64,000 bases of DNA from Flagellimonas allohymeniacidonis. GTDB lineage: Bacteria; Bacteroidota; Bacteroidia; Flavobacteriales; Flavobacteriaceae. The stretch's first letter is position 1. Each line of letters opens with the position of its first letter. Location of the stretch: NCBI RefSeq assembly GCF_004296335.1, contig NZ_SGIU01000002.1, positions 13,882 to 77,881 on the forward strand, read 5' to 3'. The notes under the pieces were generated by a model. The model searched no databases and was not told the DNA's origin. It saw only the letters and a program-made list of their open reading frames with translations. The position numbers and the translations under genes are program-made. Below are positions 19,317 through 27,882 of the stretch, one piece after another.

Positions 19317-20489
19317 TTAATTCTGGGGCACTTTGGCAAAAACTTTCTTGTCCACCATAAGCTTTGCAAGAATCTCCTTTAAGATTTCAGAAGTTCCACC
19401 ACCGATGCGTCCCAAGCGACTGTCACGGTATAGCCTGGCCAAGGGATACTCTTCCATATAGCCATAGCCTCCCAACATTTGCAAACAGCCATCAATTACC
19501 TTATCCGCCATTTTGGTGGACATCAATTTGGAAATGGTAGCCTCCTTTACTGCGTACTCACCTTCATTTAATCTTTGGGCCACCATATAATTGTAGCTTT
19601 TGCATACTTCCATTTCTGAGTTAAGCTCCACCATTTTGTGGCGAAGCGCTTGGAAGTTATCCAGTGATTTACCAAAAGCTGTACGTTCTTTCATATACTC
19701 CAAAGTATATTCCAAGGCATGTTCGGCCCTAGAGTGGGCATTGATTCCCATAATCAAACGCTCCAAATCAAAATGTTGCATGATATAAGAGAAGCCCTGA
19801 TTTTCTTCTCCCATCAAATTTTGCAAAGGAATCTTTACATTGTCGAATGCGATTTCCGCCGTGTCTGAAGCCCGCCAGCCCAATTTGTCCAACTTGGTTG
19901 CCGAAACCCCAGGCGTATCCCTATCGATCAAGAATATACTAATGCCCTTATTTCGTAGATCTGGTTCGGTCTTGGCGGCAATAATCAAATAGTCACTGTA
20001 GAAACCATTGGTGATAAAGGTTTTGGAACCATTGATTAGATAATGATCTTCCATTTTTACCGCAGTAGTCCGCATGCCCGAAACATCGGAACCTCCAAAG
20101 GGCTCCGTTATGCAAAGGCAACCTATTTTATCTCCCGCAATACTGGGAGCCAAATATTCATTTTTTAGACGTTCGTCCCCTTCTGCGTTCAGATGCGTCA
20201 TGGCCAAATAGACATGTGCCCATATTGCTGCGGCAAATCCTCCAGAATTTACTTTTTGAAGTTCTTCCAAAAGGATGACGGTATAGAAAAAGTCCAACTC
20301 CAGCCCCCCATAAGCTTCCGGGTAGGCCAAACCAAAATATCCCATTTCACCGAATTTATTCCAGATGGAACGGTCAATGACCCCGGTTTGCTCCCAATCA
20401 TCTACATGTGGCACCACTTCCTTCTGCAAAAAATCCCTTAGACTTTCTCGGAACAGTCGATGCTCTTCATTAAAATAGGTATCCCCCAT
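19317..20489 (-). CDS. Acyl-CoA dehydrogenase (long-chain/isovaleryl-type architecture)
   Basis: A 390-residue FAD enzyme that oxidises acyl-CoA to enoyl-CoA. The FAD-binding segment CLCITEPFGGSDVSG is at 124-138. The C-terminal signature GGYGYMEEYPLARLYRDSR is followed by GGGTSEI, which has Gly where short-chain enzymes carry the catalytic Glu (YEGTSE). The base is more likely Glu243 in DLERLIMG, as in long-chain and isovaleryl-CoA dehydrogenases. The substrate cannot be fixed from sequence. It follows the helix-hairpin-helix gene by 9 nt, so it may be in one transcript with that gene and the AGCS gene, although no functional link is obvious. Confidence 0.9.
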   Translation of the reverse strand: MGDTYFNEEHRLFRESLRDFLQKEVVPHVDDWEQTGVIDRSIWNKFGEMGYFGLAYPEAYGGLELDFFYTVILLEELQKVNSGGFAAAIWAHVYLAMTHLNAEGDERLKNEYLAPSIAGDKIGCLCITEPFGGSDVSGMRTTAVKMEDHYLINGSKTFITNGFYSDYLIIAAKTEPDLRNKGISIFLIDRDTPGVSATKLDKLGWRASDTAEIAFDNVKIPLQNLMGEENQGFSYIMQHFDLERLIMGINAHSRAEHALEYTLEYMKERTAFGKSLDNFQALRHKMVELNSEMEVCKSYNYMVAQRLNEGEYAVKEATISKLMSTKMADKVIDGCLQMLGGYGYMEEYPLARLYRDSRLGRIGGGTSEILKEILAKLMVDKKVFAKVPQN

Positions 20490-20498
20490 AATTTTATT

Positions 20499-21419
20499 CT
20501 ATTCTTCTTCGAATGACAAATATAATCCAATCCTGTCAATCTTTTCTTTAGAAACGTTAAACACTTCAACCAATTCGTTTAAGGACCTTATCGGTCCATT
20601 TTCCATTCTGTAGTGTACAATTTTATCGGCCGTTGACCTATCAATATAAACCAACTGGGCCAACTCCGCGACTGAAGCCTTGTTTATCTCAATTTTTTCG
20701 ATTTTTGGCGGCTTCAACACTTGGAACCTAAGCAGGGCTCTCTCCACTACCTCAGCATCCAATCCATAAACATCGTGTAATTGATCGTTCACTAGAAAGC
20801 CCCCAAGCCTATCTCGGAATTTTATAATTCTACCGGATAATTTCTCTCCAATACCGCTAATTTGCCTCAACTCTTCGGCAGTGGCATTATTTAAATCTTT
20901 TATTACAACCGTCTTTTCGTTCTGATACTTTCTTGAATAGCTGTTGTTTGTATCTGTTTTTCGAGAAGTTTTCTTCCAATCTGGAAATTTGAAATTTGGT
21001 GCCATCACTTGAAGCAAAGAGTCCGATATCCGGGTCACTTCTTGAAACTCTTGGGGTGAGTTCACAAAATTTCCCTTTTTCCGAAAAGCCATCAATCGGT
21101 CTATTTCGGCAGGGGACATCCCAAGAACATATCCTTTATAATCACTAATGAAATTTGGATTGAAAGTAAACGTTCGTGTAGATTCCTTAGTAATCAGGGT
21201 AGTTTTCAAGCTATCAATGCGTTGTTGATGGTCAACATCAAGAAAAGCCAGATTTTCGTTTGAATCTCCATTTGATAAAACAAAAAAGTAGACCCCTTGG
21301 AGGAAAATTATCAGCAATAACAAAAAGAAAATCCCACTTCGTTCTTGTCTATTGAACTTGAAGTGGGATTTCAATTTTTTCAAAATTGGAATTTTATTTC
21401 CCCAAGGATTTAATTCCAT
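20499..21419 (-). CDS. ComEA-like helix-hairpin-helix membrane-anchored protein
   Basis: 306 residues. One membrane helix at about 30-47 (IFFLLLLIIFLQGVYFFV) leaves the rest outside the cytoplasm or in the periplasm. Three HhH-type segments are visible: YVLGMSPAEIDRLMAFRKKG, LNNATAEELRQISGIGEKLS and INKASVAELAQLVYIDRSTA. ComEA-type proteins bind DNA during uptake, but in flavobacteria this domain set is widespread and its role is not established. The start overlaps the end of the AGCS gene by 26 nt. Confidence 0.8.
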   Translation of the reverse strand: MELNPWGNKIPILKKLKSHFKFNRQERSGIFFLLLLIIFLQGVYFFVLSNGDSNENLAFLDVDHQQRIDSLKTTLITKESTRTFTFNPNFISDYKGYVLGMSPAEIDRLMAFRKKGNFVNSPQEFQEVTRISDSLLQVMAPNFKFPDWKKTSRKTDTNNSYSRKYQNEKTVVIKDLNNATAEELRQISGIGEKLSGRIIKFRDRLGGFLVNDQLHDVYGLDAEVVERALLRFQVLKPPKIEKIEINKASVAELAQLVYIDRSTADKIVHYRMENGPIRSLNELVEVFNVSKEKIDRIGLYLSFEEE

Positions 21420-23037
21420 CGAGATATTTGGCCAATTCCTCCTTCACTTTCGGGAACAACAACAAGAGTCCCACCATGTTGGGGAAGACCAAGGCCAAAA
21501 TCATGGCATCAGAAAACTTGATTACGGCGTTCAGCGTGGTGGACGCTCCGATAATAACAAATAACAAAAACAACACCTTATATGATAAATCGGCCCATTT
21601 TGTTCTTCCAAATAGGTATTTCCATGATTGTAGGCCATAGTAGGACCAAGAAATCATAGTGGAGAAAGCGAACAAAATAATGGCAACGGTAAGTACGTAC
21701 GAGAAATGAGGTATTACCGAGTCAAACGCCATTGAGGTAAGGTCAACGCCTCCGATATATTCTCCAGTTTCGTTAACTAGAACCGAGCTATTTGCAGAAT
21801 TTCCATAGTCAAAAATTCCTTGTACGCTAGAACCGTCCATATTAAAGAAAATAATCACCAAGGCAGTCATTGTACAAATCAGTACGGTGTCAATAAAGGG
21901 TTCCAAAAGTGCAACTACGCCCTCACTTGCCGGATATTTGGTTTTCACAGCAGAGTGCGCTATGGCAGCCGAACCGGCCCCAGCCTCATTGGAAAATGCG
22001 GCTCTTTGAAATCCAACGATCAATACCCCAACCAAGCCTCCAAGGCCTGCCATTGGAGTAAACGCTCCTCCAATAATAAGACCAAAGGCCGTACCTATGT
22101 ATTCGTAGTTAGCGAAAATGATGATCAAGGATGCCAGAACATAAATTCCCGCCATAAACGGAACCACCTTTTCGGTCACACTTGCTATTCTCTTTATTCC
22201 CCCGATGATTACAATACCGACAACCACCGCCAAAACAATTCCTATCCAAAATCCTGAGGTTGCAAAGTCTAATCCTACCAAAGACGAAAGCTGTGAGGCA
22301 GCTTGATTTGATTGAAAGGCGTTACCGCCTCCGAAAGAAGCTCCAACACATAAGATGGCAAATATCACAGCCAAGACCTTACCTAATTTGACAAACCCTT
22401 TTTCTTTTAGCCCTCTTGACAGATAGTACATTGGACCACCATATACGGTTCCATTTTCATCTACATCGCGATACTTTACACCTAAGGTGCACTCAACAAA
22501 TTTTGTTGACATGCCAATAATTCCACAGACAATCATCCAAAATGTGGCACCTGGTCCTCCCAAGGCGATAGCCACTGCCACTCCTGCAATATTTCCTAGT
22601 CCCACTGTACCGGAAACCGCTGTGGCCAAGGCTTGGAAATGACTTACCTCGCCTTCTTGACTTTCATCCCTGATGGTATCGGGGAGATCTCCTTCAACAA
22701 TGTTCACTTCGGCCTTTTCTACTCCATGGCCTTCCGACCCTTCCAGCTCATCATACTTCCCTCTTACCGTATTTATGGCCAATGGGAATCTTTTAATCCC
22801 TGGGAAACCAAAGTAAATGGTGAAAAAAGTAGCTCCCAAAACAAGAAGGATCAATACGATGGGTATGTTGAATCCTGCAATTGGAATCGGATACAAAACA
22901 ATGGATTCCCATGTATCTGCGACCGGTTGAAAAGCACGGTCAATACGCTGTCCCCAACTTAGGTCGGCTTCGGCATCTTGAGCAAAAGATAAAACAGGAA
23001 GTAAGGTTGAAATTATAACTAGAAGTCTATGCTTCAT
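21394..23037 (-). CDS. Sodium:alanine symporter family (AGCS) protein
   Basis: 547 residues from the ATG at 23037, chosen because MKHRLLVIISTLLPVLSFAQ is a plausible signal peptide; the open frame extends 23 codons further upstream. The family region contains AVSGTVGLGNIAGVAVAIAL, GGPGATFWM, TKFVECTLGVKYR and GGPMYYLSRGL, all typical of sodium-coupled alanine/glycine importers. About ten membrane helices follow. An added acidic segment (EGSEGHGVEKAEVNIVEGD) lies before the transport core. A signal peptide on a polytopic transporter is known for Bacteroidota members of this family. Confidence 0.9.
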   Translation of the reverse strand: MKHRLLVIISTLLPVLSFAQDAEADLSWGQRIDRAFQPVADTWESIVLYPIPIAGFNIPIVLILLVLGATFFTIYFGFPGIKRFPLAINTVRGKYDELEGSEGHGVEKAEVNIVEGDLPDTIRDESQEGEVSHFQALATAVSGTVGLGNIAGVAVAIALGGPGATFWMIVCGIIGMSTKFVECTLGVKYRDVDENGTVYGGPMYYLSRGLKEKGFVKLGKVLAVIFAILCVGASFGGGNAFQSNQAASQLSSLVGLDFATSGFWIGIVLAVVVGIVIIGGIKRIASVTEKVVPFMAGIYVLASLIIIFANYEYIGTAFGLIIGGAFTPMAGLGGLVGVLIVGFQRAAFSNEAGAGSAAIAHSAVKTKYPASEGVVALLEPFIDTVLICTMTALVIIFFNMDGSSVQGIFDYGNSANSSVLVNETGEYIGGVDLTSMAFDSVIPHFSYVLTVAIILFAFSTMISWSYYGLQSWKYLFGRTKWADLSYKVLFLLFVIIGASTTLNAVIKFSDAMILALVFPNMVGLLLLFPKVKEELAKYLDGIKSLGK

Positions 23038-23123
23038 AATTTGGATGTTTGGTATGTTAATTTGATGTAAAGTGGGCAATATCCTAAAAAAATTCAACGC
23101 AATCAAATTATCGATATGTTAAA

Positions 23124-24131
23124 CTACCCGATCTTGAACATTTGGTTGAGTTTTTTTATTTGTTCCGGCCGACCGAGAACAATGACCTTTCCTTTGGGTT
23201 CCAAGGTCAAATCAGCTTCTGGATTTATGATGTAATTTCCCGTTGGATCTATGTACCCTATAATAGTGCATCCTGTTTTTCTCCGAAGATCCAAATCCCG
23301 AAGAGAATGACAGTCCACCTGGCTAGTAAAATCTTCAATTTCAATCTCTTCAAGGTTGGTGGTGTGCTCCCCTTCGATAGAGAGTTGATCCATGAAAGTT
23401 ATCAGATCTGGCATAACCACTAAGGAGGCCATGTGATCACCGCCTATTTTATCGGGCATTATTACCTTATTGGCACCGGCAAATTGCAGTTTTTTTAAGG
23501 AAGTCACATGGGATGCCCTGCTGATTATGAATAGTTTTTTGTTAAGTTGACGAGCCGAAAGCACGATAAAAAGGTTAGCCGCATCATCGGGTAAGGCGGC
23601 AATAAGATATTGGGCTCTATCAATGCCCGCCTCCAGAAGTACCTCATCTTCATTGGCATCTCCTTCTATAAAGAGTGCTTCTTTTTCATGGCGTTCGATA
23701 ACATCTTTATCTCTTTCAACGACCACAAAAGGTTTATTGTAAGCTTTTAATCTTTCGGCGGCCTGTTGACCATTCCTACCAAATCCACAGACCACGACAT
23801 GGTCGGATAAACTATCGATTATCTTTTTCACTTTTTTCTTCTTTAAAATTTGAAGTGAATTCCTGCCCAACAAATATTCGGTAATCACCGAAATGGCATA
23901 TCCGAATATGAAAACACTGGTAACGATTAAAAATACGGTAAAAATTTTGGCGTCGGCATCCAAGGGTTTTACTTCGGCAAATCCCACGGTGGTAACCGTT
24001 ATGATGGTCATGTAAATGGCCTCTATCCATGAAAAACCTGAGATAATCCTATAGCCAATAACCCCAAATAGCAGCACCAATATCATTAAGCCTATTGCCA
24101 ATACTATTTTTGAACGAAAGAGTTTGATCAT
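23124..24131 (-). CDS. Potassium channel protein with TrkA-N (RCK) and TrkA-C domains
   Basis: 335 residues. Two membrane helices flank a pore loop (IYMTIITVTTVGFAEVKPL, about residues 39-57). The filter reads TVGFA where the canonical filter is TVGYG or TVGFG. An RCK domain starts VVVCGFGRNGQQAAERL (about 112-128), giving a Rossmann NAD-binding fold, and a TrkA-C region forms the last 80 residues. Predicted role: ligand-gated K+ conductance in the inner membrane. It is 2 nt downstream of the pspC-like gene and likely in one operon with that gene and DUF2851. Confidence 0.87.
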   Translation of the reverse strand: MIKLFRSKIVLAIGLMILVLLFGVIGYRIISGFSWIEAIYMTIITVTTVGFAEVKPLDADAKIFTVFLIVTSVFIFGYAISVITEYLLGRNSLQILKKKKVKKIIDSLSDHVVVCGFGRNGQQAAERLKAYNKPFVVVERDKDVIERHEKEALFIEGDANEDEVLLEAGIDRAQYLIAALPDDAANLFIVLSARQLNKKLFIISRASHVTSLKKLQFAGANKVIMPDKIGGDHMASLVVMPDLITFMDQLSIEGEHTTNLEEIEIEDFTSQVDCHSLRDLDLRRKTGCTIIGYIDPTGNYIINPEADLTLEPKGKVIVLGRPEQIKKLNQMFKIG

Positions 24132-24133
24132 AT

Positions 24134-24361
24134 TTAAAGGTCAAAAACAGAGGTTCTCTTGGTATACACCAAATCTTTTATTCTTAGCCAAAATGCCATG
24201 AAAAGATACAGGGCAAATCCGAAGCCTAAAGTAGCAAAAGTCAAATAAATAAATGTAGTACGCACCACCCTGGCACGTATGCCCAAGCGTTCTGCTATTC
24301 GCCGGCAAACTTCAAACCCTCTTTTCTGGAAGTAATACAGAATATCGTAAAACCAAGACAT
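24134..24361 (-). CDS. PspC domain protein
   Basis: 75 residues with one membrane helix (TFIYLTFATLGFGFALYLFMAFW, about 36-58) preceded by CRRIAERLGIRARVVR, the typical N-terminal half of a PspC domain. In enterobacteria PspC senses envelope stress together with PspA/PspB; no other psp gene is present here. It sits between DUF2851 and the potassium channel gene with 2-nt gaps on both sides. Confidence 0.83.
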   Translation of the reverse strand: MSWFYDILYYFQKRGFEVCRRIAERLGIRARVVRTTFIYLTFATLGFGFALYLFMAFWLRIKDLVYTKRTSVFDL

Positions 24362-24363
24362 GC

Positions 24364-25659
24364 TTAAAAATATGTATTTCTATTCAATAAATGGGTCCCT
24401 ACCGCACATTGTAAACATCTGTTTTTGCTACAATAGTGTTGATGTAGCTGTAATTTGGATTGACTTTCCATAGCGTCTTGGGATTTCATGCCAATTCGGT
24501 CAAAACCTGTGACGACAGCATTGGTTTCAGGTCGTATGGACCTTAGCAGTTGAATTAACTCTTCATTCCAGTCCTGCCCCAAATGTTTAGCATAGCAAAA
24601 TTTTAAGGGGACCACTATATTGATCAGCAATAGATCAATAAAATTCACCGAAACCTTCTTTTTACTCTTTCGGGATACCTTACCAAAGGTAAAATGATTG
24701 TCCCAATACGAAGAAGCAAAAACTTGAAAGATGTCATAAAACGTTTCTTTCGCAGTAATCTCGACCAAGGTTTGGAAAAGGCTTCGGTGTTTGTGATAAA
24801 GACCGGATAACTGGGAAATACGAATCGTCGGGAAGTTTACGGGCCTAATACCATAAAAAGCAGGCTTTGTTATTGACTGATTCAAAGAGAATTTTTGTTT
24901 CAGATAACTGTATTCTCTTCCTAGATTCAGAAAATAAAGATCCTGGCAATCCCGAACGTCCAAAAGACCAAAGTGCCCAAATAGAAGACTCTCCAGTACG
25001 TGCTTTTTAACCGCTGTTTTTCGTACTACGGAAAAATCCAATTCTTGGGCCCTTTCCAAAAAAAATGGCCCATTTACTTTTGTTCCAAAGCTCTTGCAGA
25101 GCATTTGGAATAAAACGGCCTCCCAATCATTCTTGGAATTTTCCAAAAGCTTGGTGATCAAAACTGATTTTTGTTCCAAACGTTCAATGTAAAGTCGTTC
25201 TGACCAACTCGTCCAAATCAACGTATCCACATCGGCCAGTTCCCTCTCACAATTTATGAAGCTGGACACGGAATTGTCCATAAGTTTTTGATAAGCGGAC
25301 AAAAGTTTTGGAGGAATGATGTGCTTGAGCTCCACTGTCGGAATCTGTGATTTGTCCTTTCTAAAAACTGGAATGTCATCGTCCCAAACCACATGAAGGA
25401 TTACATTGTCATAATTTGTATCGGTTTCATGATGGTGTGCATACCAGTCGGAAGCTTTTATGTGAATCTCAACGTTTCCGGCCCAAAGCTGGCCATCAAC
25501 TTCCAATTGTGCGTTAAAAAAGTCAGGCCCCTCACCAAAATTTGCTGTTCCAGTAAGTCTGACATGTACCTCCTCATTCTGTGAGGACAATAGTGTAGTG
25601 TTGGCGAGCTTATACTGCCAAATGAAATGAAGTAGGTCTTCGCGCATGATTTGGGTCAT
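24364..25659 (-). CDS. DUF2851 family protein
   Basis: A 431-residue cytosolic protein of unknown function. The segments FGEGPDFFNAQLEVDGQLWA, GNVEIHIKASDWYAHHH and NVILHVVWDDD are diagnostic of DUF2851, a Bacteroidota family. A Cys-rich tail (HYCSKNRCLQCAVGTHLL) looks metal-binding. An alternative start is the ATG at 25647 (MREDLLHFIWQ). It is the first gene of a compact group with pspC-like and channel genes. Confidence 0.85.
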   Translation of the reverse strand: MTQIMREDLLHFIWQYKLANTTLLSSQNEEVHVRLTGTANFGEGPDFFNAQLEVDGQLWAGNVEIHIKASDWYAHHHETDTNYDNVILHVVWDDDIPVFRKDKSQIPTVELKHIIPPKLLSAYQKLMDNSVSSFINCERELADVDTLIWTSWSERLYIERLEQKSVLITKLLENSKNDWEAVLFQMLCKSFGTKVNGPFFLERAQELDFSVVRKTAVKKHVLESLLFGHFGLLDVRDCQDLYFLNLGREYSYLKQKFSLNQSITKPAFYGIRPVNFPTIRISQLSGLYHKHRSLFQTLVEITAKETFYDIFQVFASSYWDNHFTFGKVSRKSKKKVSVNFIDLLLINIVVPLKFCYAKHLGQDWNEELIQLLRSIRPETNAVVTGFDRIGMKSQDAMESQSKLQLHQHYCSKNRCLQCAVGTHLLNRNTYF

Positions 25660-25736
25660 TTTTATAGTAAATGCCCATGATTTTCAGTAGATGGTCGATT
25701 TGGGGTTATTTCATCAAGAAATCATGTATCGATAAA

Positions 25737-26048
25737 TTATTCAGCTACTTCGCCTTCCCAGTTCATAAAGCCACCTTCAAGATTATAGGCATTGGCTATG
25801 CCCACACTGTTCATAATGGCACAGGCTTGACCGCTTCGGTTCCCTGAGCGGCAGTACACATAATAATTTTTGGATTTGTCCAATTTTTCAATCTCGTCCA
25901 AAAACTCTTGCCCCAAATAAATATCAATATTGGTCGCGCCGGGAATATAGCCTTCCTCAACTTCTTCTGAGGTTCGGACGTCTAAAACAAAAGCATTGTC
26001 ATCTTGGGCCAATTGCTCAATCCATTCTTCTTGTGATAAATCTGACAT
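25737..26048 (-). CDS. Rhodanese-like domain protein
   Basis: 103 residues from the ATG at 26048 (MSDLSQEEWI). The upstream open frame runs through the terminator of the preceding gene and is unlikely to be translated. It is a single rhodanese domain with LDVRTSEEVEEGYIPGATNI and the active-site loop YCRSGNRSGQA, Cys being the sulfur-carrying residue. It probably acts in sulfur transfer; the partner is unknown. Confidence 0.9.
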   Translation of the reverse strand: MSDLSQEEWIEQLAQDDNAFVLDVRTSEEVEEGYIPGATNIDIYLGQEFLDEIEKLDKSKNYYVYCRSGNRSGQACAIMNSVGIANAYNLEGGFMNWEGEVAE

Positions 26049-26068
26049 CTTTAACAATTTAAGTTGTG

Positions 26069-26102
26069 CAAAAATAAAAATCCGGAGCATTACCCCGGAT
26101 TT
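26069..26102 (-). terminator. Terminator of the redoxin gene, overlapping a -7 box
   Basis: On the minus strand AAATCCGG, 9-nt loop, CCGGATTT (arms 26095-26102 and 26078-26085) is followed by TTATTTTTG. The T-run also contains TATTTTTG (26069-26076), a TAnnTTTG match 20 nt before the rhodanese ATG, so terminator and next promoter appear to share bases. Confidence 0.75.
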
Positions 26103-26122
26103 AAATCGCATTATTCTTTTTT

Positions 26123-26740
26123 TTAAACCTTTATGGAGCATCCAATCGCCCGGGTTTTGGTCACCTCAATCTCTTTTCCGGCCAACATTGCGTCCACCGC
26201 ATTTTCCACGTACTTGTCGTCCACTTGTGAGGCATTCTGGTAATTGTCGTCAATGGCTCCAATATATCGCACTAAATTGCCCTTGTCTGTTTTTTCCAAA
26301 AGGTAAACGTGCGGTGTGCGTGTGGCACCATACTGCGGAAATACTTTTTGACCTTCATCCAGCAGATAGGGAAAAGTGAATCCTTTTTCCTTGGCCCGCA
26401 CCTTCATTTTCTCAAAACTGTCGCCAGGTTGCACAGAAGGATTATTTGGATTGATCGCAATCACGGGTACCCCTTGGGCCTTATATTTTGTGTCCAAGGC
26501 AATGATGCGGTCTTCATATTTAACAGCATAAGGGCAAGTATTGCATGTAAAAATCACCAAAAAGCCCTTAGCATTCTCAAAATCGGATAAGGAGACCATG
26601 TTTCCGTCAATGTTCTTCAAAGAAAAGTCGGCAGCGATATCACCCACTGCATATCCTTCATCAGTGGTAGTGGTTTCTGTGGAAAAGGAACCTGTAGCCA
26701 TAAAAAGTACCAGCAGGCCCAAAATTTTAATAGATTTCAT
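26123..26740 (-). CDS. Exported thioredoxin-fold redoxin (AhpC/TSA-like)
   Basis: 205 residues. An N-terminal signal peptide (MKSIKILGLLVLFMATGSFS) is followed by a redoxin domain: GDIAADFSLKNIDGNMVSLS, then FTCNTCPYAVKYEDR with a CNTC active site, and RTPHVYLLEK with the cis-Pro. Predicted periplasmic thiol oxidoreductase or peroxiredoxin-like protein. It lies 6 nt downstream of a TlpA-type lipoprotein, so the two probably act together in envelope thiol chemistry. Confidence 0.88.
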   Translation of the reverse strand: MKSIKILGLLVLFMATGSFSTETTTTDEGYAVGDIAADFSLKNIDGNMVSLSDFENAKGFLVIFTCNTCPYAVKYEDRIIALDTKYKAQGVPVIAINPNNPSVQPGDSFEKMKVRAKEKGFTFPYLLDEGQKVFPQYGATRTPHVYLLEKTDKGNLVRYIGAIDDNYQNASQVDDKYVENAVDAMLAGKEIEVTKTRAIGCSIKV

Positions 26741-26746
26741 ATGTTC

Positions 26747-27301
26747 TTAATTAATGAATTGCTGTAGTTCTTGAGTCAACTCTTCATAGGTAAACTCCTG
26801 TTCGTAAAAATTGCGTTTCTTACCCTTATATATAAGGGTCGCCGGAATGCCCCCTCCCCACTCTTCGGCCACTTTGGGAATCCAGTCGTTTTGTTTTGGG
26901 TCATCCAAAATAACCACTTCCGATTGAATCCCTTTCTTTTCCACAAATGGTTCCAATCGGGATTTCCACATATTGGGCATGTCCAAACTTACCAGTAGCA
27001 CCTTAACGTTTTTATCCTTGAACTCTTCATTTACTTGTTCAAAGTAGGGAAGTTCTTTAATACAGGGCTTGCACCATGTTGCCCAAAAATTAACGATATA
27101 GGTGTAAGAATCGTCCTTGTGAAGTAGCGGCTCAAATCCATCAAAATCATAAACAGGGAACTTGACCGCAACTTCTTCCGCAGGATCCAAATTTTGACTG
27201 ACATCCCTATCTGATTCGTTATCCTTGGTTTCCTTGGATTTACCGATACAACCAATGAGTAGCGTAGCAAACAAAACAAGTGATAACCGCAAGTATTTCA
27301 T
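26747..27301 (-). CDS. TlpA-type thioredoxin-like lipoprotein
   Basis: 184 residues. Signal peptide with lipobox LIGC (Cys18) followed by a polar linker and a thioredoxin fold. The active site is WATWCKPCIKELPYF, with CKPC as the redox pair, and GGIPATLIY contains the cis-Pro. Predicted to be anchored in the envelope and to reduce or isomerise exported thiols. It is the first gene of the pair with the redoxin. Confidence 0.9.
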   Translation of the reverse strand: MKYLRLSLVLFATLLIGCIGKSKETKDNESDRDVSQNLDPAEEVAVKFPVYDFDGFEPLLHKDDSYTYIVNFWATWCKPCIKELPYFEQVNEEFKDKNVKVLLVSLDMPNMWKSRLEPFVEKKGIQSEVVILDDPKQNDWIPKVAEEWGGGIPATLIYKGKKRNFYEQEFTYEELTQELQQFIN

Positions 27302-27404
27302 TATCGGGATTTTAGCAGATTAAAGGTAAATAAAGCTTCTCCCAAGGACTTTTTTTTAACAAAACTTTATAGCCATTAATTTTTACACGGAAAATGATTT
27401 AACA

Positions 27405-27423
27405 TACATTTGTATATACAAAT
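27405..27423 (+). promoter_or_regulatory. -7 box and overlapping palindromic operator of the marR-type gene
   Basis: TACATTTG (27405-27412) matches TAnnTTTG. Overlapping it, ATTTGTATATACAAAT (27408-27423) is a perfect 16-bp palindrome, 11 nt before the ATG. MarR dimers bind such palindromes, so autorepression is likely. The -33 TTG is not evident. Confidence 0.6.
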
Positions 27424-27434
27424 ATTGTAAATAC

Positions 27435-27881
27435 ATGAATGTTGAACAAATCATAAAGACCTCCAAAAAAATTCCTTTGGAAAGCAGGACATTGATACAC
27501 ATGACTTTGGTGCACAATAAAGTCAATGAACAAATCAACAGTGCGCTAAAACCTTTTGAGGTCTCGTTGCAACAATTTAATGTACTTCGAATATTACGTG
27601 GACAGAAAGGACAACCAGCCAACCTTTCTACGCTGAATGAAAGAATGGTTACGAAAATGAGTAATACCACTCGATTGGTTGATAAATTGTTGGTAAAGGG
27701 ATATGTGAGTAGGCAAATCTGTGAGTCCAATAGACGTAAGGTGGAGATATTGATCACCGACCTTGGGCTTGAAGTGCTTTCACAAATGGACAAAGCCGTG
27801 AGCAAAGCCGAAAACGAAGCCGTCTCCAATCTTTCACAAACTGAATTAAAAACATTGAACACATTACTTGATAAATTTTAA
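27435..27881 (+). CDS. MarR family transcriptional regulator
   Basis: A 148-residue winged-helix repressor. The HTH region QQFNVLRILRGQKGQPANLS and wing/helix segment MVTKMSNTTRLVDKLLVKGY followed by RRKVEILITDLGLEVL are typical. Its stop is one base before the nitroreductase ATG, so the two are co-transcribed and probably co-regulated, with YceI following. The ligand is unknown; the neighbours suggest a redox or quinone/electrophile signal. Confidence 0.92.
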   Translation: MNVEQIIKTSKKIPLESRTLIHMTLVHNKVNEQINSALKPFEVSLQQFNVLRILRGQKGQPANLSTLNERMVTKMSNTTRLVDKLLVKGYVSRQICESNRRKVEILITDLGLEVLSQMDKAVSKAENEAVSNLSQTELKTLNTLLDKF

Positions 27882-27882
27882 G

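Noticed and set aside
25996-26141. Longer start for the rhodanese protein at 26141
   Set aside because: It would translate through the terminator hairpin of the upstream gene and overlap its coding end; the ATG at 26048 gives a standard single rhodanese domain.
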